Shown here one piece after another: positions 1-8,586 of a stretch of 64,000 bases of DNA. Location: the NCBI RefSeq assembly GCF_001428435.1, contig NZ_LMSO01000001.1, positions 310,001 through 374,000 on the forward strand. Reading direction: 5' to 3'. A program made the position numbers and the translations under genes. A model generated the notes under the pieces. That model saw only the letters and a list, made by a program, of their open reading frames with translations. It was not told the DNA's origin and searched no databases. Position 1 is the first letter of the stretch; every line of letters begins with the position of its first letter. The stretch comes from Arthrobacter sp. Soil782 (GTDB taxonomy: Bacteria; Actinomycetota; Actinomycetes; Actinomycetales; Micrococcaceae).

Positions 1-1
1 G

Positions 2-559
2 CTGCAGGACGGTGACATCATCTCGATCGACGGCGGCGCTATCGTCCGCGGCTGGCACTCGGACTCCGCCCGCACGGTGATCGTCGGTACGCCGCGTCCG
101 GAGGACGTGCACCTGTCCAGGGTCACTGAGGAAGCCATGTGGCGGGGGATTGCTGCCCTGGCCACCGGCAAGCACGTTGGGGACATCGGCGCAGCCATCG
201 ACGACTACGTCTCGGCAGCGGAAGGCCCGGCACTCGGTATCCTGCAGGACTATGTGGGCCACGGCATTGGTACGGAAATGCACCAGTCCCCGGACGTGCT
301 GAACTACCGCAGCAGCCACCGCGGCCCCAAGATCAAGCCGGGGCTGTGCCTCGCGATCGAGCCCATGCTGGTTCAGGGACGTGTAGAAACGGCGGTCCTG
401 GACGATGACTGGACTGTCGTCACTGTTGACGGCAAGCGCGCCTGCCAGTGGGAACACACTGTGGCAGTTCACGACGGCGGCATCTGGGTTCTCAGCGCAG
501 CTGACGGCGGCGCCGCGAAGCTGGCGGAACTGGGCGTTACCGTCGCTCCGCTCGACTGA
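2..559 (+). CDS. map: Type I methionine aminopeptidase, 5' end cut off by window
   Basis: Removes the initiator methionine from new proteins in the cytoplasm. The window opens inside the gene; the frame from base 2 gives 185 residues. All five metal ligands of the family can be seen: Asp in SIDGG (bases 29-31), Asp in HSDSARTV (bases 62-64), His in GHGIGTEMHQ, Glu in AIEPML and Glu in CQWEHTV. The fold therefore looks intact and the enzyme active. A start inside the visible part (base 77) would lose both Asp ligands, so the true start lies to the left. It precedes infA, the usual order at the end of the secY-adk-map block. Confidence 0.95.
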   Translation: MQDGDIISIDGGAIVRGWHSDSARTVIVGTPRPEDVHLSRVTEEAMWRGIAALATGKHVGDIGAAIDDYVSAAEGPALGILQDYVGHGIGTEMHQSPDVLNYRSSHRGPKIKPGLCLAIEPMLVQGRVETAVLDDDWTVVTVDGKRACQWEHTVAVHDGGIWVLSAADGGAAKLAELGVTVAPLD

Positions 560-594
560 GGTTCGCTGGAACCGCGCACCACAGAGCGGCCGGA

Positions 595-624
595 TTTAAC
601 TTCTGGCACGCCGTAGCGTAGAGT
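595..624 (+). promoter_or_regulatory. Probable promoter for infA and the downstream ribosomal genes
   Basis: The gap between map and infA (560-791) has a -35-like TTTAAC at 595-600 and a -10 box TAGAGT at 619-624, 18 bases apart. The implied transcript has a leader of about 160 bases. That leader holds a 10-bp tandem repeat (TTTTGCGCCC twice, 645-664) and a 7-bp hairpin with a 4-base loop (699-716). The -35 match is weak. Confidence 0.45.
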
Positions 625-791
625 TATTTGTTGGTTGTCGCTACTTTTGCGCCCTTTTGCGCCCTTCCTCCGAACGGATCGCTCCGCTGCGGGTGGAACG
701 GGATCTCGCGATCCCGGGTGAGGGAGTCAGGCAATCAAAACCCCTAGACCGACCGCCCAAGCAAATGGCGGCACAGAAGTTAGCGGAGGAT

Positions 792-1013
792 ATGGCCAAG
801 AAAGACGGTGTCATTGAGATTGAAGGCACTGTGAACGAGGCTCTGCCCAACGCGATGTTCCGCGTTGAGCTGGCCAACGGACACATTGTTCTAGCCCACA
901 TCTCGGGAAAGATGCGTCAGCACTACATTCGAATCCTCCCCGAGGATCGGGTGGTAGTGGAGCTTAGCCCTTACGACCTCACCAGGGGTCGTATTGTCTA
1001 CCGCTACAAATAA
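792..1013 (+). CDS. infA: Translation initiation factor IF-1
   Basis: Binds the 30S A site during initiation. The frame is open further upstream, but the 73-residue product starting [12 protein letters not shown] at 792 matches the usual 72-73 residue length and the conserved N-terminus of IF-1. A GGAGG sequence (785-789) sits directly before this ATG. The S1-like OB fold is seen in [10 protein letters not shown] and [16 protein letters not shown], ending RYK. It is followed after 21 bases by rpmJ, the standard order. Confidence 0.96.
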   Translation: MAKKDGVIEIEGTVNEALPNAMFRVELANGHIVLAHISGKMRQHYIRILPEDRVVVELSPYDLTRGRIVYRYK

Positions 1014-1034
1014 GAACGAACGCAAAGGATAACC

Positions 1035-1148
1035 ATGAAGGTCCAGCCGAGCGTGAAGCGGATTTGCGATAAGTGCCAGGTGGTTCGCCGCAAGGGCAAC
1101 GTACTCGTAATCTGCGAAAACCCGCGCCACAAGCAGCGCCAGGGCTGA
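1035..1148 (+). CDS. rpmJ: 50S ribosomal protein L36 (bL36), zinc-binding form
   Basis: A 37-residue protein read directly from the sequence, [14 protein letters not shown] at the start and ending RHKQRQG. It keeps the zinc ribbon Cys11, Cys14, Cys27 and His32, so this is the zinc-dependent paralogue. It is a structural component of the large subunit. An AAAGGA ribosome binding site lies at 1024-1029, a few bases before the ATG. It sits between infA and rpsM as in most bacteria. Confidence 0.96.
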   Translation: MKVQPSVKRICDKCQVVRRKGNVLVICENPRHKQRQG

Positions 1149-1232
1149 ATCCTCTCTTTTGAGGGTCACCCACGCGTAGTAACACCACAATAAAAAGCAG
1201 TGCAGGGCAAGCCCCACCAGGTAGGCCCACAC

Positions 1233-1292
1233 CCCCGGCACGGAGGCCGGGGACCGGAGATCATCCGGGTCGCACTGTTTCAGACCTCCGGT
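1233..1292 (+). other. Two stem-loops in the rpsM leader
   Basis: Between rpmJ and rpsM (1149-1314) are two adjoining stem-loops. One has CCCCGGC (1233-1239) pairing with GCCGGGG (1246-1252) over a 6-base loop. The other has ACCGGAG (1253-1259) pairing with CTCCGGT (1286-1292). The second ends four bases before the AAAAGGAG ribosome binding site of rpsM. This may be a ribosomal-protein leader, an attenuator or an RNA processing site; I do not recognise a named family. Confidence 0.4.
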
Positions 1293-1314
1293 CATCAAAA
1301 GGAGAACCGCCACT

Positions 1315-1692
1315 ATGGCACGTCTCGCTGGCGTAGACATTCCCCGCGAAAAGCGGGTTGTCATTGCGCTTACCTACATCTACGGCGTGGGCAAGACCCG
1401 TGCAGATCAGACGCTCGCAGAGACCGGGATCAACCCGGAAACCCGAGTGAAGGATCTTTCTGACGCTGAGCTCGTACAGCTCCGCGATTACATTGAAGGC
1501 AACTACAAGGTCGAGGGTGACCTCCGCCGTGAGGTAGCTGCAGACATCCGCCGCAAGGTGGAGATCGGCAGCTACGAAGGCATCCGGCACCGCCGCGGCC
1601 TTCCTGTGCGTGGACAGCGCACCAAGACCAACGCGCGTACCCGCAAGGGCCCCAAGCGCACCGTCGCAGGCAAGAAGAAGGCCGGCCGCTAG
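1315..1692 (+). CDS. rpsM: 30S ribosomal protein S13 (uS13)
   Basis: Head protein of the small subunit, contacting P-site tRNA and forming an intersubunit bridge. 125 residues, normal length. The start [14 protein letters not shown], the helix-two-turn-helix region and the basic tail rich in Arg and Lys ([15 protein letters not shown] onward) are typical. AGGAG at 1300-1304 supports the ATG. It is followed by rpsK 55 bases later, probably in one transcript. Confidence 0.97.
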   Translation: MARLAGVDIPREKRVVIALTYIYGVGKTRADQTLAETGINPETRVKDLSDAELVQLRDYIEGNYKVEGDLRREVAADIRRKVEIGSYEGIRHRRGLPVRGQRTKTNARTRKGPKRTVAGKKKAGR

Positions 1693-1747
1693 TTCTACTG
1701 GCGGAAGCCACTAACTCCCTCTTTCCAGAACCTTCGTAGGAGAAGTA

Positions 1748-2149
1748 ATGCCCCCCAAGACTCGTGGAGCGGTGCGTAAGCCGCGTCGCAAGGACAAAAA
1801 GAATATCGCCTTCGGTCAGGCGCATATCAAGAGCACGTTCAACAACACCATCGTCTCGATCACCGATCCCAGCGGAGCTGTTATCTCCTGGGCTTCGGCT
1901 GGCGAGGTCGGATTCAAGGGCTCACGCAAGTCCACCCCCTACGCTGCGCAGACCGCTGCCGAGGCCGCTGCAAAGCGCGCCCAGGAGCACGGCGTTCGTA
2001 AGGTCGACGTTTTCGTGAAGGGTCCGGGATCCGGACGCGAGACCGCGATCCGCTCGCTGCAGGCTGCCGGCCTTGAGGTTGGCTCTATCCAGGACGTTAC
2101 CCCCAGCGCCCACAACGGCTGCCGCCCGCCGAAGCGCCGCCGCGTCTAA
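1748..2149 (+). CDS. rpsK: 30S ribosomal protein S11 (uS11)
   Basis: Platform protein of the 30S subunit next to the mRNA exit. 133 residues. Conserved segments [29 protein letters not shown] and the C-terminal [15 protein letters not shown] are seen. GTAGGAGAAGTA before the ATG provides a good ribosome binding site. There is no rpsD between this gene and rpoA, unlike mycobacteria. Confidence 0.97.
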   Translation: MPPKTRGAVRKPRRKDKKNIAFGQAHIKSTFNNTIVSITDPSGAVISWASAGEVGFKGSRKSTPYAAQTAAEAAAKRAQEHGVRKVDVFVKGPGSGRETAIRSLQAAGLEVGSIQDVTPSAHNGCRPPKRRRV

Positions 2150-2171
2150 GTAGCTCCCTTGGCTCCAGGCT

Positions 2172-2199
2172 CGCCCGCGCTTCACCGGAAGTGTGGGCG
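2172..2199 (+). terminator. Hairpin between rpsK and rpoA
   Basis: The 155-base gap between rpsK and rpoA contains an 11-bp stem, CGCCCGCGCTT (2172-2182) with AAGTGTGGGCG (2189-2199), two of the pairs being G-U, over a 6-base loop. No U-run follows, so partial termination, attenuation or mRNA end protection are all possible. Confidence 0.4.
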
Positions 2200-2304
2200 G
2201 CTTGGGGCTGACTGTCGTTTAGCTACTGAGTTCCGCTCTCTAGCTTTCCCTTTCCACCATTTGTGTTGCGTCATATAGCGGATGCTCCCTGAAAGGAAAT
2301 GTAA

Positions 2305-3315
2305 GTGCTCATTGCACAGCGCCCCACCCTGACTGAAGAAGTAGTCGCTGACAACCGTTCGCGGTTCGTCATCGAACCGCTGGAGCCCGGTTTCGGCTAC
2401 ACCCTCGGCAACTCGCTTCGCCGTACGCTCCTGTCCTCGATTCCCGGAGCAGCTGTCACCAGCATCCGGCTCGACGGCGTGCTGCACGAGTTCACCACCG
2501 TTCCCGGTGTGAAGGAAGATGTCACTGAGATCATCCTGAACGTCAAGAACCTGGCGGTGTCCTCCGAGCATGACGAGCCCGTGGTTGCCTACCTGCGCAA
2601 GCAGGGCCCCGGCGTCGTCACTGCAGCTGACATCGCTCCGCCGGCCGGTGTGGAGTTCCACAACCCGGACTTGCACATCGCAACCCTGAACTCGAAGGGC
2701 AAGTTCGAGCTTGAACTGACCATCGAGCGTGGCCGCGGTTATGTCTCTGCTTCGCAGAACAAGTCCGGTGACTCCGAGATCGGCCGCATTCCGGTTGACT
2801 CGATCTACTCGCCGGTCCTGAAGGTGACTTTCCGCGTGGAAGCCACCCGTGTTGAGCAGCGCACCGACTTCGACCGCCTGATCGTAGACGTCGAAACCAA
2901 GGACGCCATCGCTCCGCGCGATGCCGTTGCTTCAGCCGGTACCACCCTGGTTGAACTGTTCGGCCTCGCCCGCGAGCTGAACACCGCCGCTGAAGGCATC
3001 GAGATTGGCCCGTCGCCCAGCGACGCCGCTCTCGCCGCTGACATGGCCCTTCCGATCGAGGATCTCGAACTGACCGTTCGTTCCTACAACTGCCTCAAGC
3101 GTGAGGGCATCCACACCGTGGGTGAACTTGTTGCACGCTCCGAGGCTGACCTGATGGACATCCGCAACTTCGGTGCCAAGTCCATTGATGAGGTCAAGGC
3201 CAAGCTGGTTGACCTGGGTCTGTCCCTGAAGGATTCCCCTCCAGGGTTTGACCTTGCAGCCCGCGCCGCTGCGATTGAAGAGGACGACGACGCCTACGGC
3301 GACGAAGCACTCTAA
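2305..3315 (+). CDS. rpoA: DNA-directed RNA polymerase alpha subunit
   Basis: Assembles the RNA polymerase core and contacts UP elements and activators. GTG start at 2305 with a GAAAGGAA site just before it. 336 residues. The N-terminal dimerisation domain occupies about 1-230 ([15 protein letters not shown] is the classic motif). The C-terminal domain occupies about 250-315 ([19 protein letters not shown] and [12 protein letters not shown]). An acidic tail [12 protein letters not shown] closes the protein. It is followed by rplQ after 65 bases. Confidence 0.97.
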   Translation: MLIAQRPTLTEEVVADNRSRFVIEPLEPGFGYTLGNSLRRTLLSSIPGAAVTSIRLDGVLHEFTTVPGVKEDVTEIILNVKNLAVSSEHDEPVVAYLRKQGPGVVTAADIAPPAGVEFHNPDLHIATLNSKGKFELELTIERGRGYVSASQNKSGDSEIGRIPVDSIYSPVLKVTFRVEATRVEQRTDFDRLIVDVETKDAIAPRDAVASAGTTLVELFGLARELNTAAEGIEIGPSPSDAALAADMALPIEDLELTVRSYNCLKREGIHTVGELVARSEADLMDIRNFGAKSIDEVKAKLVDLGLSLKDSPPGFDLAARAAAIEEDDDAYGDEAL

Positions 3316-3380
3316 ACGTTAGAAACCTGGTGCCGCTTTAGGATGCGGCCTCGGGCACATTTATGAGGAGATAACACATC

Positions 3381-4058
3381 ATGCCCACACCCACAAAGGG
3401 CCCACGCCTCGGTGGCGGTCCGGCGCACGAGCGCCTGATGCTCGCCAACCTGGCCGCCTCGCTGTTCGAGCACAAGCGCATCACCACCACGGTGACCAAG
3501 GCAAAGCGGCTCCGTCCCTACGCCGAGCGCCTGATCACCTTCGCCAAGAAGGGTGACCTTGCCTCGCGCCGTCGTGTCCTGGCTGTTATCAGCAGCAAGG
3601 GTATTGTCCACGAGCTGTTCACGGACATCGCCCCGGCTGTTGCCAACCGCAACGGTGGCTACACCCGCATCACCAAGATCGGCAACCGCAAGGGGGACAA
3701 CGCTCCCATGGCTGTCATCGAGCTGGTGCTTGAGTCAGTTTCCGCCAAGCAGGCAGTGGTCGGCGAGGCTGAGCAGGCTGCCGGTAACGCCGCTGCCCGC
3801 GACGCTGCAGCTGCTGCACCCGTAGCTTCGGCTGAGTCTGCAGATTCACCGGAATCGGCTGATTCCGCAGAGTCGGCTGATTCCGCAGAGTCGGCTGATT
3901 CCGCAGAGTCGGCTGAGTCCGCTGAATCGGCACCCTCGGCAGCTTCGGCTGACGAGGTCGCGGCAGAGGACACCACGGTAAGCGCCTCTGAGGGCGACGC
4001 CGAGGAGACCGTTGTTGTTGAAGAAGGCTCCGTGCCGGAAGCAGACGAGAAGAAGTAG
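3381..4058 (+). CDS. rplQ: 50S ribosomal protein L17 (bL17) with long acidic repeat tail
   Basis: Large-subunit protein near the exit tunnel. The conserved core is about residues 1-120 ([39 protein letters not shown]). The product is 225 residues, because about 100 residues of Ala/Ser/Glu/Asp-rich sequence are added, including a repeated ESADSA unit encoded by an 18-bp tandem repeat. L17 proteins without such a tail are near 120 residues; extended acidic tails occur in actinobacteria, but the repeat makes this one likely to vary in length. A TGAGGAG ribosome binding site precedes the ATG. Confidence 0.95.
   Translation: MPTPTKGPRLGGGPAHERLMLANLAASLFEHKRITTTVTKAKRLRPYAERLITFAKKGDLASRRRVLAVISSKGIVHELFTDIAPAVANRNGGYTRITKIGNRKGDNAPMAVIELVLESVSAKQAVVGEAEQAAGNAAARDAAAAAPVASAESADSPESADSAESADSAESADSAESAESAESAPSAASADEVAAEDTTVSASEGDAEETVVVEEGSVPEADEKK
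3843..3932 (+). repeat. 18-bp tandem repeat inside rplQ, five units
   Basis: Three identical 18-bp units, each starting GATTCCGCAG, lie at 3861-3878, 3879-3896 and 3897-3914. They are flanked by a diverged unit on each side (3843-3860 and 3915-3932). Each unit encodes six residues of the DSAESA type. Because 18 is a multiple of three, unit gain or loss keeps the reading frame. Confidence 0.93.
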
Positions 4059-4072
4059 TTCTTCTGCTCTGC
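4041..4072 (+). terminator. Hairpin at the rplQ stop codon
   Basis: The arms 4041-4054 and 4059-4072 pair over a 4-base loop that contains the rplQ stop. Twelve of fourteen positions pair, with a two-base internal mismatch. It is the first of two hairpins in a row between rplQ and truA. Confidence 0.4.
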
Positions 4073-4079
4073 TGAACAC

Positions 4080-5021
4080 ATGAACGAACAAATGCCCGTC
4101 ATCCCGTCCGTGGATGGCGGGCATTTGCGCGTCCGGATCGATTTAGCGTACGACGGCGGTCCGTTCTCCGGTTGGGCAGTTCAGCCTGGTCTGCCAACCG
4201 TTCAGGGCACGGTGGAATCCGGTCTGGAGTTGCTTCTCCGGAGACGCGTGCGCCTGACCGTTGCCGGCCGGACTGATGCGGGCGTGCACGCACGCGGTCA
4301 GGTGACCCACATCGATCTCGAGCCGGGGGAGTGGTTTGCGTTGAGCCGGGGCCGGGACATCGATCCGGCGTTGGCCCTGAAGCGTCGCCTGCAGGCCACG
4401 GTGAACCGCTACCTGCCGCCCGGTGCGGCTGCGCGTACCGCCTATGCGAGCAATCCGGCGTCACCCGTTGTGGTGCGTGCTGTACGACTTGCTCCGGCGG
4501 GCTTTGACGCGCGATTCTCGGCGCTGTGGCGTCGGTACAGCTACCGGATCGCCGATCGTCCTGACGATCAGGATCCGCTGCGCCGCAGCACTGTGCTGTG
4601 GCATTCGGAGGAACTGGACGAGGGCTTGCTGAACCAGGGCGCCCGACCATTGCTCGGGCTGCAGGACTTCCGGGCATTCTGCAAGCCCCGGGTGGGTGCC
4701 ACGACTGTCCGGGAGCTGCAGCGGTTCGAGTTTGAGCGGGAGCCGGACGGTGTTCTCCGCGCAACCATCCAGGCCGATGCCTTCTGCCACAACATGGTGC
4801 GTGCGCTGATCGGTGGCGCACTGCGGGTGGGAAGTGGTGAGGAACCGCCGGAGTGGATGGGGGAGCGGCTGCGTTCCCGTCAAAAGGACTCGCGGTCTGT
4901 TCTCGCGCCGGCTCATCCGTTGGTGCTTGAGGAAGTGCGCTACCCGGACGACGCCGCCGAGCTGGCGTTGCGTGCGGAGCTCACCCGGGCGAAGCGTGAT
5001 CATATCGGGGACGATGCCTGA
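4080..5021 (+). CDS. truA: tRNA pseudouridine(38-40) synthase
   Basis: Converts uridines 38-40 of the tRNA anticodon stem-loop to pseudouridine. 313 residues, longer than the roughly 270 of E. coli. The catalytic Asp is Asp66 in AGRTDAGVHARG; later conserved parts are FRAFCK and FCHNMVRALIGGALRVG. The ATG at 4080 is the first in frame; ATG 4092 and GTG 4110 also lie in frame. All three sit at or within a strong hairpin (4089-4127), so the start is uncertain and translation may be influenced by that structure. Confidence 0.93.
   Translation: MNEQMPVIPSVDGGHLRVRIDLAYDGGPFSGWAVQPGLPTVQGTVESGLELLLRRRVRLTVAGRTDAGVHARGQVTHIDLEPGEWFALSRGRDIDPALALKRRLQATVNRYLPPGAAARTAYASNPASPVVVRAVRLAPAGFDARFSALWRRYSYRIADRPDDQDPLRRSTVLWHSEELDEGLLNQGARPLLGLQDFRAFCKPRVGATTVRELQRFEFEREPDGVLRATIQADAFCHNMVRALIGGALRVGSGEEPPEWMGERLRSRQKDSRSVLAPAHPLVLEEVRYPDDAAELALRAELTRAKRDHIGDDA
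4089..4127 (+). promoter_or_regulatory. 15-bp stem-loop overlapping the truA start
   Basis: CAAATGCCCGTCATC (4089-4103) pairs with GATGGCGGGCATTTG (4113-4127) with one G-U pair and a 9-base loop. It covers codons 4-16 of the annotated truA frame. There is no U-run. It may end or shield the upstream ribosomal transcript, or hold truA translation down. Confidence 0.6.
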
Positions 5022-5124
5022 CTAACGGTCAGCACAAGACCGAGGGGTCGGCGGCGCCTCGCCTTGGCGCGCCGCGTCAGTCAGAGGGGCGGTGACGCTC
5101 CGGCCGGCGCACGTGGCCGTTGCG

Positions 5125-6561
5125 TCAGAAAGGCGGTGCCTGCGCTTGAGACCGGGATGGTGCCAGGGCGTGGAGCGGCTCCGGCCGGGTGGTGTAGGTC
5201 CTTCCGGTGAGGGAGGTGGACACGATGGTGCCTTCGACTGGTTGTTGGTGTTTCCAGAAGCCCATGGTTTTGAACAGGTGATGGCGTTTACAAAACGCTC
5301 CGAGGTTGTCTGCGCAGGTTTCTCCGCCTTGGGACCATGGTGTTGTGTGGTCGATTTCGCACCGTACCGCTGTCCGGTTGCAGCCGGGATGTCGGCAGGT
5401 CTTGTCCCGCACCCGTACCCAGTCCTGCAGGTCTTTGGGCGGTTTATACCTGGTCCTGCCAACCGAGAGGACCGCTCCGCTCTCGGGGTGGGTCAGCAGC
5501 CGTGTGAATGACGGCGCGTGGCCGGCAAGCTTCCGGGCCGTGTCCTGGTCGATGGGCCCATATCCGTCGAGTTCGGCCGGCTCATCCCCGCCGAGCAGTG
5601 TCATCACCGGCACAGTGACGAACACCCGCGCAGCTACACCGCGATACCCATCAGAGAAGGAACCGGCAGACGAACCGCCAGAGGACCCGGGAGAAGGTGC
5701 GCAGGAGGCCCCAGAGGAGGCCCCGGATCCCAAAGCGGGCTGGCGGTTCGCTGTGGTGGTCGTCGGGTCCGAGGCACAGGTGTGGGTGAGCAGGTCCGAG
5801 AAAACATCTGCCCGCAACTGGCCAAGCGTCCGCGGCTCATCCGGGCCATTCAAGGTACGGGCGGTGACGTCAATCCGGTGCATGATCCCGTACGCTTGCT
5901 CAGCGGGCAGGTAGGCGCTCAACCACGCCATGCCGTCGCCGGCGGGATCCACGGCGACGGAACGTTCACGGACTTTCTTCTCCCGCCGTACGGTCAGCGC
6001 CTCGGGGTGCATCCGTTCACGCAGCCGCCGGGCACGGTTGGTCAACTTCGCCACCGTTGTTCCCCGTGCAATCTCGAGGAGTTGCTCCTCGAAGTCCGGG
6101 ATCTCCTGCTCGGGAACACCGCAGCTTTCCTGCGCCACAGTCAACGCGTGCCGGCGGGAAATCTTCCCGAGTTGCAGCGCTTCGACGGTGGCGGGGAAGA
6201 AGTTCACCAGCAGCTTCGACTGCTCAATCAGCTTCCCGGCCGAAGCATCTGGGATCCGCAGCACCGGCCCGATCTCAGCGGCCGCGAGGCTTTCCCCGTA
6301 CTCCTGCGCAACAAGGGTGCCGTATCCGTCTTCCATGAGGGACCCTACAGTGAGCTCGGCTATGCGGGTCAGCAGCTTTGCTTCCTGCGCATCGACCCAG
6401 GCCCGCAACGTAGCGAGTTCCTCCACACACTCAAGCGACGCCTCAAGATCCCGTTTGGTTACCGGATGATGCGACAGCTGCCCGGCCAACGGGCCCATGA
6501 CCGAATCCGACGCCCACAACGCCGTTTCCTCAGACACCCAACCCGAATGCTTCCCCGCCAT
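5125..6561 (-). CDS. DUF222 / HNH endonuclease domain protein (13E12-repeat type)
   Basis: A 478-residue protein. The N-terminal two thirds resemble the DUF222 domain common in multiple copies in actinobacterial genomes. A low-complexity Ser/Gly linker follows near residue 290. The C-terminus (about 385-432) holds an HNH nuclease motif with the zinc-type pair CRHPGC, then CEIDHTTPWSQGG, DNLGAFCKRHH. The domain combination implies a DNA endonuclease, but the biological role of this family is unknown; mobile-element or defence roles are often suggested without proof. It stands alone, convergent with truA and with no obvious partner gene. Confidence 0.85.
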   Translation of the reverse strand: MAGKHSGWVSEETALWASDSVMGPLAGQLSHHPVTKRDLEASLECVEELATLRAWVDAQEAKLLTRIAELTVGSLMEDGYGTLVAQEYGESLAAAEIGPVLRIPDASAGKLIEQSKLLVNFFPATVEALQLGKISRRHALTVAQESCGVPEQEIPDFEEQLLEIARGTTVAKLTNRARRLRERMHPEALTVRREKKVRERSVAVDPAGDGMAWLSAYLPAEQAYGIMHRIDVTARTLNGPDEPRTLGQLRADVFSDLLTHTCASDPTTTTANRQPALGSGASSGASCAPSPGSSGGSSAGSFSDGYRGVAARVFVTVPVMTLLGGDEPAELDGYGPIDQDTARKLAGHAPSFTRLLTHPESGAVLSVGRTRYKPPKDLQDWVRVRDKTCRHPGCNRTAVRCEIDHTTPWSQGGETCADNLGAFCKRHHLFKTMGFWKHQQPVEGTIVSTSLTGRTYTTRPEPLHALAPSRSQAQAPPF

Positions 6562-6671
6562 GAAAACATTCCATCACCTGCCACTGACAAAACCGCAGGG
6601 GCCGGCACATCGCCCCAAGATCGCAGTACGTAGCGGGGGACGGAAGACTCTGAAGAGCGTGCCCGAAGAAG

Positions 6672-8327
6672 CTAGTTCTGCTCCGACCGGTGGAGAGGCA
6701 GGGTCACCGTAAACGTGGTTCCGGCGCCGGGCTCGCTGCTGCAGCGGATGGTTCCGCCGTGGCTGTCGACAATCGCCTTGGTGATGGACAGGCCCAGCCC
6801 CACCCCCGGAATGGACGACTCACGGGCCGCAGCGGTGCGGAAAAACTTGCCGAAGATCTGGGTGGTCTCGTTCGGCGACATCCCGATGCCGGTGTCCTGT
6901 ACTTCGAGCAGGGCCGCGTCGCTGTGCTGCCGTGCGCGGACGGTGACCGTGCCGCCGTCGGGCGAGTATTTGATCGCGTTGGAAATGAGGTTGTCCAGCA
7001 CCTGACGGATCCGCAGCGGATCCGACGTGGTCCACAGGATGTCGGGGACATCCGCCTCGAGCGTCACTCCGGTGCCTGCGGTCTGCGGCCACGCCGATTC
7101 GATGCTGTGCTCAACGAGGCCGGTGAGGTCGGTTGGCCGCAAATGGACGCTTGCGGCGCCTGACGCGGAGGCAAGCAGGTTGGACACCAGCGCGTACAGC
7201 CGTTCCGCGTTGCGGCGGGCAACGCAGAGCTGGTGAGTGACGTTTTGCGGGAGGTCGTGATCGTCGTCGAGCACCAGGTCAAGATGCCCGATGATCGAGG
7301 TGAGCGGCGTCCAGAGTTCGTGGGACACGTTGGACACGAAGTCCTCTTTAGCGCTCAGGGCCTCCACCATGTCCGTCACGTCGTTGGAGACGATCACGGA
7401 TCCGGTGAACCGGCCGACGCCGTCTTTCATGGCCGTCGCGGCCGTAGACACGGCGCGCTGGTTGTCCTTCGGTCCGAGCCACACCAGATAGTTGGCGAAC
7501 GTCTCGCCGGCCGCGGCCCGCTGCACGGGATACCGGGCGATCGCTACGGGAGTGGATTTGTCCGCAGCGTAAAGGTGGCTGGCGCCGTCGTCGTTGGTAT
7601 TGCCTGCCTGGACGAGGAGGTCATAGGAGCGCTGCTGACGGTTGGTGTGGGTGCGGTTGCCGTTAGCGTCGAGGGCCACGAGGCCAACGTCGATCGTGTC
7701 AAGGATGGCTTCGAGGAGCAGCTCGCGCTCGTTGTTCTCGCCCTGGAGGCGGTCCACCTCGGCCTTGGAGGCCTCCAGTTTGCGCTGGCTGTACACGGAG
7801 TTCATGCTCGCGAAACGCAGAGAGGTCCACACCGTAGCCATGGCCACACTCAGCAGCACGGCTGTACCAATCTGGCTGATCGGCGCGAGCCCCAGCAGGG
7901 GAGCAACACCGAGGATGAGGAACGGCCCGGCGAAGCTGGCCAGCAGGCTCAGTGCCGGCTTGATCCCGGACGCAGACAGCCAGATCACCGGGAAAATGGC
8001 CAGGAGGCTCAGGCCCGGAAGCACCTCAGCTGCTCCATTGCGGGTCAGCGAGATGGCCACGAAGTCCAGCAGCGGGATGGCCACGTAGGAACCGTCACGG
8101 AACTTTTCCCAGGGGACGAGGAACGCTGCGGCAAGGAGCCCCGCGTGCAGCAGGAGCCCGCCAAGGAACAGGGGATTCACCAGCAGGGCGGGTGCCACGA
8201 TGGAAGCGATGATGGCGATGACGGCCACCAGGAGCGCCAGGGGCAGCTCACAGAGCCCCACGCGAGTGCGGAATTGCAGGTTCGAGTAGGCGCGCTTCAC
8301 TTTCAGGAACATCACGCGATCGCTCAC
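6672..8327 (-). CDS. Membrane histidine kinase with six-helix N-terminus and PAS-like domain
   Basis: Sensor kinase of 551 residues from the GTG at 8327 (a GTG at 8351 would add 8). About six membrane helices (residues 30-170) are followed by a coiled region, a PAS/PAC-like domain (about 205-325) and the kinase core. The phospho-acceptor is His336 in SHELWTPL, where the usual Arg after HEL is Trp. The N box (NLISNAIKYSPDGG), G1 (DTGIGM), F box (FFRTA) and G2 (GVGLGLSI) are all present, so it should be active. It is divergent from the response regulator at 8587, its likely partner. The signal is unknown. Confidence 0.9.
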   Translation of the reverse strand: MSDRVMFLKVKRAYSNLQFRTRVGLCELPLALLVAVIAIIASIVAPALLVNPLFLGGLLLHAGLLAAAFLVPWEKFRDGSYVAIPLLDFVAISLTRNGAAEVLPGLSLLAIFPVIWLSASGIKPALSLLASFAGPFLILGVAPLLGLAPISQIGTAVLLSVAMATVWTSLRFASMNSVYSQRKLEASKAEVDRLQGENNERELLLEAILDTIDVGLVALDANGNRTHTNRQQRSYDLLVQAGNTNDDGASHLYAADKSTPVAIARYPVQRAAAGETFANYLVWLGPKDNQRAVSTAATAMKDGVGRFTGSVIVSNDVTDMVEALSAKEDFVSNVSHELWTPLTSIIGHLDLVLDDDHDLPQNVTHQLCVARRNAERLYALVSNLLASASGAASVHLRPTDLTGLVEHSIESAWPQTAGTGVTLEADVPDILWTTSDPLRIRQVLDNLISNAIKYSPDGGTVTVRARQHSDAALLEVQDTGIGMSPNETTQIFGKFFRTAAARESSIPGVGLGLSITKAIVDSHGGTIRCSSEPGAGTTFTVTLPLHRSEQN

Positions 8328-8586
8328 GGTGCCGCCTTGGCGCGCGCACACAGAACAGTAGGGACATGCCTCCGAGACCAGGACATACCATCCATTATGT
8401 GGCCACCGGATATAGCAGAAGGACCATAACTCCTAACCGGTTCACAAAGTTCCGATATTGTGACCGTAAACACCTTTGCACGCGTATGCTGTGTAGCACG
8501 TTGCGGCGGTTCACTGCTCGTCGCGGTGTTTCGTCCTTTTGTGATGAACTGAACAACCACAGTTCTGTCGGGGCCAGGAGGAGATA

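Noticed and set aside
3843-3932. CRISPR array
   Set aside because: The 18-bp units are contiguous, without spacers, and lie in frame inside rplQ.
5022-5124. Two-way terminator between truA and the HNH gene
   Set aside because: CGGCGCC and GGCGCGCCG can pair only with a bulge and no U-run, too weak to list as a feature.
8448-8465. CRP/FNR-like site TCACAA-10-TTGTGA between kinase and regulator genes
   Set aside because: Half-site orientation and spacing do not fit the TGTGA-N6-TCACA pattern; short dyads like this are expected by chance.
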